Part shown: in pieces, positions 12,371 to 24,300 of the stretch
How the letters are laid out: every line of letters begins with the position of its first letter
Numbering within the stretch: position 1 is the first letter of the stretch
Source: Setophaga petechia
Taxonomy: Eukaryota > Chordata > Aves > Passeriformes > Parulidae
Reading direction: 5' to 3'
Length of the DNA: 64,000 nt
NCBI GenBank assembly: GCA_024362935.1
Contig: JANCRA010000032.1
Location: 2,976,001-3,040,000 of the forward strand
The notes under the pieces: model-generated
Database searches by the model: none
What the model was told of the DNA's origin: nothing
Seen by the model: the letters and a program-made list of their open reading frames with translations, nothing else
Program-made: the position numbers and the translations under genes

Positions 12371-13759
12371 TGGGAGTCATGATGAGTGAGAGTCCTGGAG
12401 GTTGTTTGGCTTGTCACAATATATAATACTTCTGTGAAAGCACTGCATTACCTTAGCTGCACCACCTTTGCACAGCTCAGCTAATAAAGCACAGCTGCCA
12501 AGAAGAGAGTTCATAGGCCCCCCCTATATTTTAGCACTTTCCCTGGGAGCTTCTTAAATAGTTTATGCTGACAAGACTACAAGTATCATCTGATAACACA
12601 AACTGAAGGCAAACCAGATCTCTCTGAAGAAAGTCAGGTGTGCACTGTGCAATTGCAGCTTGTCAAAATAGTCACCAAAGAAAAATTTATAGGAAAGACT
12701 GTTTAAAATAACAAGCTATGAAGCTCAGGCACATAAATATACAAAACCCCTGAAAAAATCCATTATGGCAAGGGGCATCTAATTAAGGTCTAGTTGGTAC
12801 TGGAGGCAGTCAAATCATAGCTCCCATTGTGAAGGAATATGGTAGAAAAGAGAAAGCCTCTATGGTAGAAAAATGGTAGAAAAAAGCCGCCTTGAGTTAA
12901 TAAATCTCCTAAAATAAAATGCTATGTAACAATTAATGGTGACACCTCTGTATCAATTGGTCTGTCAAGAGGAGCATGTGCTAGGGTATCTGAGATGAAA
13001 GGGTCCAGCAGACCTGGAGCAGCATTAATGTGGGGGTGAAGTGATTAGTCAGCAAGCTGACAGCTGTGCTGGGAGCCTGGTGCCAGATTCCAGCGTCTGC
13101 TTTCCACTGCTGCCAAGTGTATGCTTGTCGCTCCAGATAAATGGAGCATCAGCAGTGTTTTATTTGACCTGCTCACAAGAAAAATAAAGCAACTCTGACT
13201 TCCTTGGTGTGTTTGTCATTGACCTTGCATCAGCTGAATATGAGTGGAGAGAATCCCTGGTCCAGGCAAGTTAACTCTTTAGTAGAAGAGGACTGATAGG
13301 GTCTTTTTGCCTTGGTAGATTAATTAGCCTCTTAATGTCTCAAAGTACAGGGACTTGAAGAAATGACTTTCATAGTCTGTATGTCCTATATTGTCCTTGG
13401 AACATGGACTTGGACCAATGGCCTGGAGAATGATGAACAGCTTTGAGAATAGTCCATAAACAACACCCTTCTGCATCCCCTGTCAAATCAGGAAGCAATC
13501 TCTATAGAGATGTTTTTTGAGGGGAGGGAGGGTGAGCCAGAAATAAATTGGAACTGGATAAACCTGTTGAGAAGATTCAGTCATAGAACACTGCTCCTGA
13601 TTTCCCCCTGAGACCAAGGACAATGGCTTTTGTGTGTCTTCTTTCATATGCACACCTGAACTTTTAATTTTTCTTTTTTTTCACTATTTTGGCCATGTTA
13701 GGAACTTTCTATTTGAGATCTCTCTATTGTCTGGTCAAGGCCAGTTTGTGCTGTCTGGA

Positions 13760-13849
13760 GATTCCTACCTCTCTTGATGGACTTAGAAAGAATGTAAGAT
13801 CCTAGATTCCTACCTCTCTTGATAGACTTAGAAAGAATTTAAGATCCTA
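13760..13849. repeat. 45-bp tandem duplication
   Basis: The segment beginning gattcctacctctcttgat occurs twice in direct succession with a 45-bp period and only two mismatches, so it is a recent local duplication. Confidence 0.95.
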
Positions 13850-16800
13850 AGGATTGCTTAAACTGTGTGCTTTACAATGCCCAGCACCTTGTGCATTGCA
13901 ATCTGTATAGGGAACCAGGGAGGTTTGGTTCAGATTCCTCTTCATAATCCTCTTTTCAGGGTTCAGTCACCTCTCTCCACTTGTCCTAAGGTGGGGTTGG
14001 TATCCAATATGAAGACCTATATCCACTCTCAACTCAGTACTCCACTATTTCATTAGACCATTATCAAAAGTCCTGTCAGATTCAATTATATCAGTATCAG
14101 GAACAATTATACCTCTCTCAGGAACAGATCCTCCACTAACATTTTGTAGGTGATTCCAGCAGTCTAGTTGGCTTCAACCCACCAAGAGACATGTTAGAAA
14201 AATAAAGGTAATTAAACACTGGAACCAGTCATCAATGAAGATAAGGAACATCTCCACTGGTAATAGTAATGGCAATTTCAATGCAACAGTAATTGCAGAA
14301 ACTAGGCAAAGGAGCAATGCAATAGATTTTGTAGAGTGGCTTTAACCTACCATTTTCAATATGTCTCATCAGGAGATTTTGATACAGTTTCACTGGATAT
14401 TAGACTGGGTGTTGCTCTTTTTGCCCATTTATTTACTAAAATGTGAAGTGTGAATATACTTCTATCCAAGAGAACAGCCATTTTTGCTTGTGAGTGACAG
14501 CTTCATCAAGCCTCAGAAGAAAACCACAGTAGTGCAGACTAGAAAATCCTCATTTGCAAGGGTCTGCCATCACCTTATTTCAGAATTACTGTTAATGCTG
14601 TGGCTGGCCATCAATACAATCATAGTCTTTAGGCATAGTCACACCTCGCCTCAGCACAGAAATCATTTGCCTCAGTCAGCAGAGCCCTGGGTATGGTTCT
14701 GCCTTGCAGGACCTCTCACTAAGCTCTGAGAGTCCAAATACAGATGAACTTGTGCAGATAAAATTACTAACTACCATAATGGCTGTCCAAATGGGTGCAA
14801 TAAATTTCAGCATGAGACAAACTCTCTCAGGTTTCACTGACTCTTAATGTTGCTGCTGCCAGCTTTAGTGTTACTCTTTGACTCAAGCCATATTCTGTTG
14901 TCTCCCAAAGGTCTTTTTGGCCCGTCAGCTCTAATCAATATGCTGCCTTGAGAAGAAGCTTGTTTTAAGTAGGTTTGCTCACCATAAAAAACCATAAAAA
15001 GAACATTTGACTTCTAGTCCTTGTCAGCATATATCACTCCCTATGCAGAACAGCATTTAGATGGTCTGTTATTTGAATCCAAGTGCTCTCTTTTATATGT
15101 TTCAAGAAATGACAAATGCCTGAAAAAAATGCATAGTTGTTCTACAGAAGACATTAGGCAAGCTCAGGAATGGCAAGCAGAACAGTTAATAAAGCCCAGA
15201 ATTGTAGCAGAGAGGATGTTAAAAGCTAATTAGTTTGAGATTATTTGAAGACTTGTAAAAGATTCTTCTGTTCTCCTTTCTGTTGTAGGCACAGCCTGTT
15301 TTCCATCGTCATCCAAAAATGCTTTGATATGTTTTTAGAAAGAGTTGCCCAGGATATGCTGTTTACCTATTATTGACATGTTAGCTGGAAATAAAGAATG
15401 CTTAAAATGAACTTTTAGCTGTTGAGTATTTGCTTGTGATGCAACCTTAGGTTTTCAGGTGTTTGAGCCACTGGCAAAAAAATTTCTCCCATTCTGATAA
15501 GGCTCAGATTCTTGACCCCTTATTCTGGTTTAGTAATATCATACTTTACAGCTTGGATAAGAGTACCCAGAAGTGCTCCTTAAGAGCAGGAATGGTCTGT
15601 CTAGTGGGGGTGTCAGGATCTGACCCAGTGTAACCCAGCAAACAAAATGTGCAGATAATTGATGAAGGATTTTGAAGCAGAGAGCAGTGTCTACGAATAA
15701 CCTTTGCTGTGCCTTCCTCAGGTATAATGTGATCTGTGAAAAACTATGAAGAAGTATGATATGCACAAATATATAAATGTTACAAAGAGTGATATAAATT
15801 GCCCTTTGCAATTCAAAGGAAAAGTTGAATGTGAATTGCATCTTTTTGTTAGATGTTATCCATGGAAAGTAAACTTGAGGTTTACTCATGCACACACAGA
15901 TGGTGAGGGGAGGCAGAAATAAATTTCAAAGTAAATATAATTTTATTTGCTTTATTAATCTACAATGTGGTACCAATGTGTCTGGACTCAGTGGTTCCCC
16001 AGCTGCAACCTCCTGCAGGATGTTATCAATCCTTTATTTTTGTGAAATGTGCTACCAACTACTACGAAAAACACTAGATCTATATGACATTTTAATTAAA
16101 AAAAAAAATTGGCCTTATACCATGCTGTGTCCTGATGTAGTTAAACATATATCTTCCAATATACCTTTCAATCCGTATCTCACATGTTTTGCTGTTCATT
16201 AACCACCATGCATCTTTTTAGGTTTCCTGTGAATTTACAATATCACTAAAGCTGTGGAAATGCCCTTGCCTATTCTTCAATGCACGTTTTGCTCTCGCTG
16301 CCTTTCCCAGTGGGGCAGGAAGGAAATGCACACATGGCAGTGGGGAGAGGGCAGTGGGACAGGGAGGAATATTGCCAGTTTGTGCTTCTTTCCCCTCCCA
16401 GTGCTACAACAATCTGTTGCTGTCTTTTTCCTCTCTCTGCCCCCAGGCCAATAGTCCCTTTCTGGCATCAGTCTTACTGCAGTGTCTCAAACACGCCCCT
16501 GCCTGCCTGAGCTCCTGCATGGCCTAGGATGTGCTGTGTCAAGTGGTGAGCCTCTTCAGAGCAGGAATGTGTGTTCAGCAGTGTGACCCAGCATGGAGAC
16601 TGTTCAAGGTGTAGGAGTCAACATGTGTTGCTGCTGGAAGTTCAGTGCCCAGCTGTGAGGATATACATTCAGTGCTTCTTTAAAAGGGTATCACATCACC
16701 TGCCTGCAGCTGGGAAACAGCTGGGGGAAAGTTGGAGAGTCTGCATAAGAGCTTTGCTAAGATGAGACACAGATTTCCAGGAGAGTATGATTTTCCATAG

Positions 16801-17399
16801 TCAGTGCAGCATGAAAGTAACTGTTGGGGATTTTTTTTTTTCACCACCCCAACACGACCCTTAGTGCAGCTAGGCAAGCTTCAGCTTGGGGAGAAAGATC
16901 AAGCGCTGGGTCTTTGCCATTATCTTAGGCACTAGGGGAGAAAGCTAGATGACTTTGTTGATAACTACTAGCTTGAAGACCCCAGCAGGCCTTCAGACAG
17001 TTTTATTAATCATAAAAGTCATTAAAAATGGCCAATTCCTCAGGGGCGAAGTAAAAACAAAACCTTGGAAGAATGAATCAGAGCAGGCATCTCCCATTCC
17101 TAAAAGCACTCCGTTCAACATTCTCTGCAGGAAACTGAAACAGAATATTTAGGACTGATACTCCCAAACAATATAATCTAATGCTTTCTCAAGGAAGGGG
17201 CAAGCTTCCTTATGGATTTAGATTGCAACAAAGAAAAATATTGATGGACTTTGTGTACAGCTGGGAAGCAATGAACTCTCAGTCAGTTGACTCAGAGGTT
17301 TGCATGTCACATCCAGAATCAGCAAGACAGTTTTCCCTTCTGCCTTTGAACTTAGCCTTTCCTCTTCTACTTTTTTGCTTTCCCCAGGCCTCTCCCAGG

Positions 17400-17820
17400 A
17401 TCCAGATCTGAGCTCTGCAGCACAGAAGAGACATGGAGACCAGCAAAATGCCATGAAGATGATTAAGGGATTAGAACATCTTTCACATGAGGAGACTGAG
17501 ATGACTGAGAAGGATAAATACCTGACAGGAGGAAGTAAAGACAGAGCTAGGCTCTTCTCAGTGGTACCCAGTGACAGGACAAGAAGCAAAGAACAAAAAT
17601 CAAAACACAGGAAGTTCCATTTAAATATAACAATTTTTTTTTTCTGTGAAGGTGGTCAAACTCTTGAACAGGTTACACAGAGGCTGTGGAGTCTCCATCC
17701 TGGGAGATATTCAAGACTTAACTTTGGCCCTGAGCAACTGTTTTAGCTGATGCTACTCTGAGTGGGGGTGGGACTGGATGATCCCCAGAGATGCCTTCCA
17801 GCCTCAGTCACTCTGTGACC
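17400..17820 (+). mobile_element. CR1 LINE 3' end, truncated, plus strand
   Basis: Read on the plus strand, the copy shows CR1 ORF2-end and 3' UTR landmarks in the right order: 'ctgagctctgcagcacag', 'ccatgaagatgattaagg', 'ggctcttctcagtggtac', 'ccagtgacaggacaagaa', 'acacaggaagttccattt', then 'gggactggatgatccccag' and a 'cactctgtgacc' terminus. It is antisense to AFF3. A run of T at about 17633-17643 interrupts it. Its open frame (17300-17746) is a remnant of the LINE and not a host gene. Confidence 0.92.
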
Positions 17821-20466
17821 CTGTTGGGACTAACTCAAGTATCACAAACTATGGTGCTAAGTAACGTGATAATGTGATAACTACGTGGGCACTGAATAGT
17901 TCCTGAGCTCCATCTGGCCTCGGGTGTCCCCCTGTTTTGTGTTTAATGCTCACTCAGATGATGCTTAAGTCACCGCCCCAACTTGACTGAAATGCAGACT
18001 TGGCCTCAGGCACCAAACCTACAGCTGAAACATGTCAGCTGCCTATCACATGTATCACATGCAGCTTCACCCTCTACCCATCCTTTTGCAGGCTACTCCA
18101 TACTTGTCAGAGCAAAATAGACTCGGGGGTGTTTGTGAGGTTCATTTGCTGCATTTGGTGTATTTTACAGTAAGTGAAACATGCAACAGCAGCAGCCACA
18201 GGCTGGAAAACTTCCTTCTTCAAACATTTCTGGATGTGTTCCTGAACGTGACCAGCAGTGTCTGAGGCAGCCCATCAGATTAAGCTTTATTTATTGAGCT
18301 GTACTCTACAACACCTCTCTTCTATAAAACTGGGCTGTTAGGAGACTGCTTAACATTTTTTTGGGAGTATCTCTCCAGTGCAGTTGTCTAGCATCATTGC
18401 CCAGAGCAGCTGCTGACAATGCCAATGCACTGACAGCTACAAAATCCCTTCTTTCTGAAGGCAGGAGTAGAAAAGATCATCATGAAATAATGGACTAATG
18501 TGGCCATTCTATCTATGCTGCTCATAAATTACATTTTGAACCTGGCAATTGCAGGGTAATTAGGAGGAGAGTAGATTTCCTGCAGGAACATATATTTCCT
18601 ATTCTGCTTGCCTGACACACTCCAGTTTAATTTTTCCTTTGTTCACTCAGCTCAGAGAATGGCAATTACGAGAGGTGATAGCCCAGTGGTAATTTTTGAA
18701 TCATGAAGAGACTTAGGACAGAAATGAGGAAAAGAAAGGGACAGGTATCACTAGTAATTAAAATAATTTTGAATTAAAGGGACTATTTCAATAATTGCTT
18801 TTGTCCTATACCTGTTACCACATAACCTAGTGTTATGAATTACTAATACAGTGAAATAACACCACATGGAGAATGAGCTTAACAGGTTTCCTTAACATGT
18901 TACTTCAGCAGTCAGAGGTAAGTAATATTTGGGTAGACATTTTGAAATGGTAGGTGATGCCACAGCTCTGATCACTAACAGCCCTGCAATTTTTAAGCCC
19001 TCCTTCCCCTTTTGGCCATGACAGAGAGGCACAGGAAACAGGGCAGGAATTCCCATCTCGAATATCCAGAAGAAGGTTTCACATTATTAAAACAGATGAT
19101 TTCCTTCATCTAAAAGCCTCTGAGGAGCATAAATTACAAACAACATCAAAGCAAGTGAAAATTTTTAGAGCAGACTGTCAAAGAGGCTGCTGGGGTTTCC
19201 TCGGTAGGTTTTCATTTTTAAGGAGTCTCAGCAATTTGTTTCTTTCTCAAAACAATTCCATATGTCTATGGATTATTTACGGTTGTTGTGATTTTTGTTG
19301 TCAAGGGTTTTAAAGAAACAATATCACAATTATTTAACAGGGGGAACTAAAGTTAGACAGACAGTGCCTGCAATAAGAAATTACCGAGATGATCTCATGG
19401 ACTAAAACTTTGCAGACTGCTCTGTACTCTCCAGGGTTGGTCTAGATACAAGCAAAAGCAGTATAGACGACTGGAAAATAACTGTAAGTCTGATGCTGTA
19501 TAAATACAGAAACTAATTATTCATGTTGCCATCACTGATTTTACAGGATGGCAGGATTTTGCCAGTGTTGCACAGGAGTAAGGTCTGCAAGATACATTGG
19601 GCCAGACCTAAAGCAGAACTGAGAAAACTGTGTTTAATGATTATTGAAATTCATCTGATGAAAAGCACAAAGGCCAGCTGTGGTCTTAGATTAAAAGTCA
19701 TCAGGGCAAGCTGTGAACTGATTCATATTCGCTTCCTAATTTAGGGTAAAGAAGTGATTATTATTAGAAAGACATGGAGACACTGTGTGCTGATGAGGTT
19801 ATTAGCTTGTCCTGAGGAGGTGGCACCTGCTGAGTGTAGGTTTTAAGTGCTTTCCCTGCAGGAAAAGGTTGTCATTGCTCGCTGGAACACACCCCATGCG
19901 GGAGGCTGGTGTGTCACACCTCAGCCTGTTGTTCTGCCTGCAGGGCCATGGGTATATTCAGCAGTGATCCACAGCCAGACACCAGGCTGTACTGACCACA
20001 TCCAGGAAAGCAGGCTCCATCTGTGCAGTGAGGTAAGCAGGAAAAAGGATGGATCTGTGAGAAGCATTGCCACCTCTTGGGACCACCAAGGAGGAGATGT
20101 CAGTTTTAAAGTCTGTCATTATCTTGACCAAAGCTTCTGCTGTGTTGTGCTGGCAGCCAGCAACCATGTGAAAGGAAGAAAGGATGAGGCTGAACACTTT
20201 TTCTTTTAAGGGAAGGATCCCACTTTATTGCACATAGATGCATAGCTGTTTGGCCAAAAAAGTAAAAAAAGTGAAAAGGCACATAGTAATTGCTTGCCGC
20301 CTAGCAGCAAATGCCAGATTCTTAGATCCATCATTTTCTGCTGGTGAATTATTCCAGAAGTTATTAATAGTCCTTACCTAGTAATTATGCAAGAAGTATT
20401 TTCATAAATGTTACATCAATAATTTAAAAGCTGCAAGAGCATGTGATTTCCAGAGTGACCTCTGAC

Positions 20467-20515
20467 TTTGATGGCCAGGCAAGAACTCTGAGTTTGATGG
20501 CCAGGCAAGAACTGG
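20467..20515. repeat. 26-bp tandem duplication
   Basis: tttgatggccaggcaagaac appears at 20467 and again at 20493, with identical cores and a 26-bp period. Confidence 0.93.
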
Positions 20516-23055
20516 AGCAGAAGAATAACCATACACAACAACTGTATCTGAGACTGATACAGTTATCTGTAATAACTGATAACTGAGAAGGAAATTCTAA
20601 ACTCTGCATCGCTGATGAGTTTGCTCTGATGGCTGGACTTCTCTGGTCTGAACCATAACAGCACCAGTCCTCATGCACCACTGGCAAGGACTGAAGAATA
20701 CCGTACTTGATTGCCTTACTCAGTGCTTGTGTTGACTTGAACATTTGTGGGGAGCTTGGTTGAAATGTGAACTGTTTTCTCTTCAGCTTTTCCTGATGCG
20801 AAACTAGCTAAATGTAGTTCTAAATCATGTCAAGCTTATGATGTAAAGCTGTTTACCTTCTTCATTGAATGTGTCTGTTTGAAAACTCAGAACACTGATT
20901 CATTGGTTCAGATCTTATTGTGACCTTGATTTGATGACTGTGCTGTCCACTGTTAATCAGCGTGTTGTGGTTCTGCTAATATGGTGGTGTGTTTTACATT
21001 TGTTTGCTTATTTTTAGTACACAGGGCTGGCTTATTAATTTCAATTGTAACATGAGTCATGTCAACTGAAGATGTAGGTAATTTAAATAACATAATTCCC
21101 ATGCATGTGGGCCTGCAACCAAATAAATAACTCTAACCCTGACAAGACCATATCAACATTAAAACAAAGATATTAAAATATGTCTAAGTAAGAAATTAAA
21201 CACAGACAATCTCAGGGTTGCACTATTGCCTTTAACAAGCTTTTCGCCAGCTGCAAGAAAAACCTAGTGCAATTACTCCCTAACTAAGCAAACCCTTGTC
21301 ATGTCTTAGCTTTGGACACATGTTGGTAATTTTAGAATCATCATGACCATGTGAATTGAGCGTTACTTCTGAAAAAAAAGAAGCGGATCTTTTGGGGGTG
21401 ATTATTCTTTTCAGCACAAGTGCAGAAAGTGTATTTGAACACCCCAAATATTCTTAGAAGCTAAGCCTTGACTGAATCAGCCTATGACAGCCTATGACAA
21501 CCTGTAAACAGTATCAGAAAATCTGTTCTTTCAGGTACGGTATGGCCTTAGTAAAAAGTAGTGATGAGTCTCTTAACAGAGGCTCATCTTTTCTCATTCC
21601 TGATTTTACCTTCCTTCCACGATGTCCCTTTTTATACTGGCCAGACTACCCATGTTGCACCTCTTTTTCATCCTTGCAAGTGTTGATTAACCAGAGGAGT
21701 GACTGGCAGGTCCAGTTACAGAGTTTGGAGTTACCAGCTCTTCCAGCTAACCTCCCAGTTCAGCAGATAAACACTGGTGCGTGGTATCCCTGTGCAGCTT
21801 GACTCCAAAGCAGACAAGGAGTGCATTGTGACACTGGAGTATGTCTTCTCCATTGGGACAGTGGGAATTAATTTTCCATACATTTCCTCATTTAATCAGA
21901 GAGTGTTTTCATAGTTTGTTGTAATATATATAAAAGGCTGGAGCGGTAAATGACAGACATATGAACGATTCAAACCAGATCCACAATTTACTGCTGCTCC
22001 ACAGTGATACCAGATTTTGGTCATAAAAAAAGCCCAAATAATTTGGGTATGTCAACTCTGTCATAATTCCCAGTCTAACCAATCTATGAGACCTTACAAA
22101 GGCAGAGGACAGCAATATACAGTAGACAATGACAGAAATTTGTCATGGCTCTTGTTAAATGGCTAATGCTGCATTTTGACCAAATGGAAGAAAATAATAC
22201 AATACATTTCTTAGAAAATAATGTGGCATTGGCTCAGATTAATGACATCAAATGCTGAGGCACTCATCTGCTTCAACAGTGTGCCCTTTGTCTGCACACA
22301 TAAAGAATGTACATGGGGATAATTCAAGGCTCCAGGAGGGGACAGATGAACTTGCAACACAAGGGAAAAACTCCTGGATACTCAGGTGTCAACCTGCTGC
22401 TTTTCATCAACATTTAAATCCTTTACAATAATTTGGGAAATATATATTATACATATTTATATAATACTCATAAAACATCAACAATCTGAAGTTAAAATTT
22501 GGTTGCACTTGACAAGCACATAATATGCTAATATAGAAAATGGTGTAAAAAGAAAAGTTGAAACAGGTATATCTGAACCAGTACATCTCTATCAATTATA
22601 GAGTGATAATCTCAAAGGAGTGTTTAGGTTTTGCTATCTTCTTAGACGCTTATCTGGGTTTGCACATATAACATTGCAGTTGTTGCTTTCCTCTTCATCA
22701 TTAACAGAGAGAGGTGCTGTGCTGTGAGCCCCTCTAGCAGAAGAAGTAGGAAAGCTGAGGATGATCTGACATCTGGAGAAGCCCAAAATTAGGTTCTTCT
22801 CAGAGCTTCACTTTTCAACACCATTATTTCAAAAATGTAGGCTACAGCTTTCATGTCAGAATACCAGCACTCTTATTTTTCTATACACTGGCACTCTTCC
22901 CACAAGTCCTGTGGGAGATATTTGCACTAGGGGTCTTTGCACCAAAAAGTTTCAAACTGGAAAAATTAGTGTGGTTCTTATTAGGTTCAGCAGACTGGGC
23001 ATCTGCCAGGCTTTTATAAAATTGCTCATTTTCTGAGTCTTAGCTCTTTCACAAC

Positions 23056-23079
23056 TTTTTTTTTTTTTTTTTTTTTTTT
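23056..23079. repeat. Poly-T tract, 24 bases
   Basis: There are 24 consecutive T on plus, so poly-A on the AFF3 strand. No retroposon body is recognised next to it. Confidence 0.95.
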
Positions 23080-23779
23080 AATTGAGCACAGGACAAACTC
23101 TATCTTATTAAGTGAAAACAAAAGAGTGAGAAGTTGGAAATTGCCAGGAAGCCTGGGAAAGACCGATATTCAGCTGAGATTTCATTCCATGTTTTCCTGT
23201 TGACCTCACAGGCTCTCGACACAAGAGCTCTGAGTACATTAAAGAAAGGCCACAGTCTCATTTGGTCCTGTGAACATTGGCAATATGTTACGGGGACAAT
23301 ATACAAGCTTGAAAGGGAAAAACCGCAGCAATGTCCCCATGCCCTGGAGGTTTTGTCTGGTGCAGTGCTGTTTAACCAGAGCACTGTGAGGTTTTAAATG
23401 GCCATATGAGATTTATAGTAGGTCATGACCAGATCTCTTTTCAGGGCAAAGTTTGAAAAGTCCATTTGTCTCAAAATTTAAAAAAAGGGTCTGGTAATTC
23501 TCCAAGGTTTTTCCTCTTCCTTCAGGCAACTATTTTTGCCTGGCCAGAGTTCCTAAACCCTTCCCAAGAGCCTTTTTAATGTGGGAATTATTGTCCTAGT
23601 GTTTGCTATCAAAGAAATAATACTGAAGATACAAATATTTACAAACCCACTCTAACTCCACATGGTCAGTATCAAACTTATTAAGTTGTAGAAAAAGGAA
23701 CGTCGTGACCTGAAAAGAAGTGGCTTCAGGAAGTCAGTATTTGGGGGCATTATTAGCAGGGCAGAGTGATGGTTACTGC

Positions 23780-24300
23780 GGGGAGTTGAGTGCAAAGGCT
23801 CAGGGTGCAGACAGAGCCCCCCTGTCCAGCTGATGGCGTGGCTGCCCCACCGTGGGCCGGCAGCCGAGGGCAGCCCTGGATGGGTGGTGGCAGTGCCAGC
23901 CCCCACCCTGCCTCGGGTGTCCGTGGGGCTGCAAACAAGGCAAAACTGGGCTGGTCCTCTCTACAGCTGTATCTCCACTGTCCCCCTCCAATGATGGGGG
24001 CGACATCAAGCTTTAAGCAGTGGGTGATGCTTGGGTACCCTGCACTGGGCATTACTGATGACACTGCAGACCAGAGGGGCTCGGCTCCTGGGGCGGCTGG
24101 AGGAGACTGGTGGGAGATGGAGGCTCCAGGGGAGGATCCAGGCACCCCAGTGGGGTAACAGTGGTTTTGAGGAATGAGGAAAGGGCAACCTGAGCAAGAA
24201 ACACAGCAAGGGTCCATGATGGGCAGACAGAGAAGTTCTGGGACAAAGTCGCCTCAGGAAACAGCCAAACTCATGGAGATCTGAGGCCACGTAGGGGAAG
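23780..24300. other. GC-rich block inside AT-rich AFF3 intron
   Basis: About 500 bp stands out by its G and C content and by several CpG dinucleotides (for example in gtgggccggcagccgagg and cctcgggtgtccgtgg). Open frames of 154 codons (23753-24217, minus) and 122 codons (23790-24158, plus) overlap it, as expected when AT-rich stop codons are scarce. No domain or repeat family is recognised. It may be a small CpG-rich regulatory block, an old GC-rich insertion, or neither. Confidence 0.4.

Noticed and set aside
17300..17746. A 148-codon plus frame as a host gene.
   Set aside because: It largely coincides with a CR1 LINE 3' fragment.
23753..24217. 154- and 122-codon open frames on opposite strands.
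   Set aside because: They lie in the GC-rich block where stop codons are rare, and neither shows a domain.
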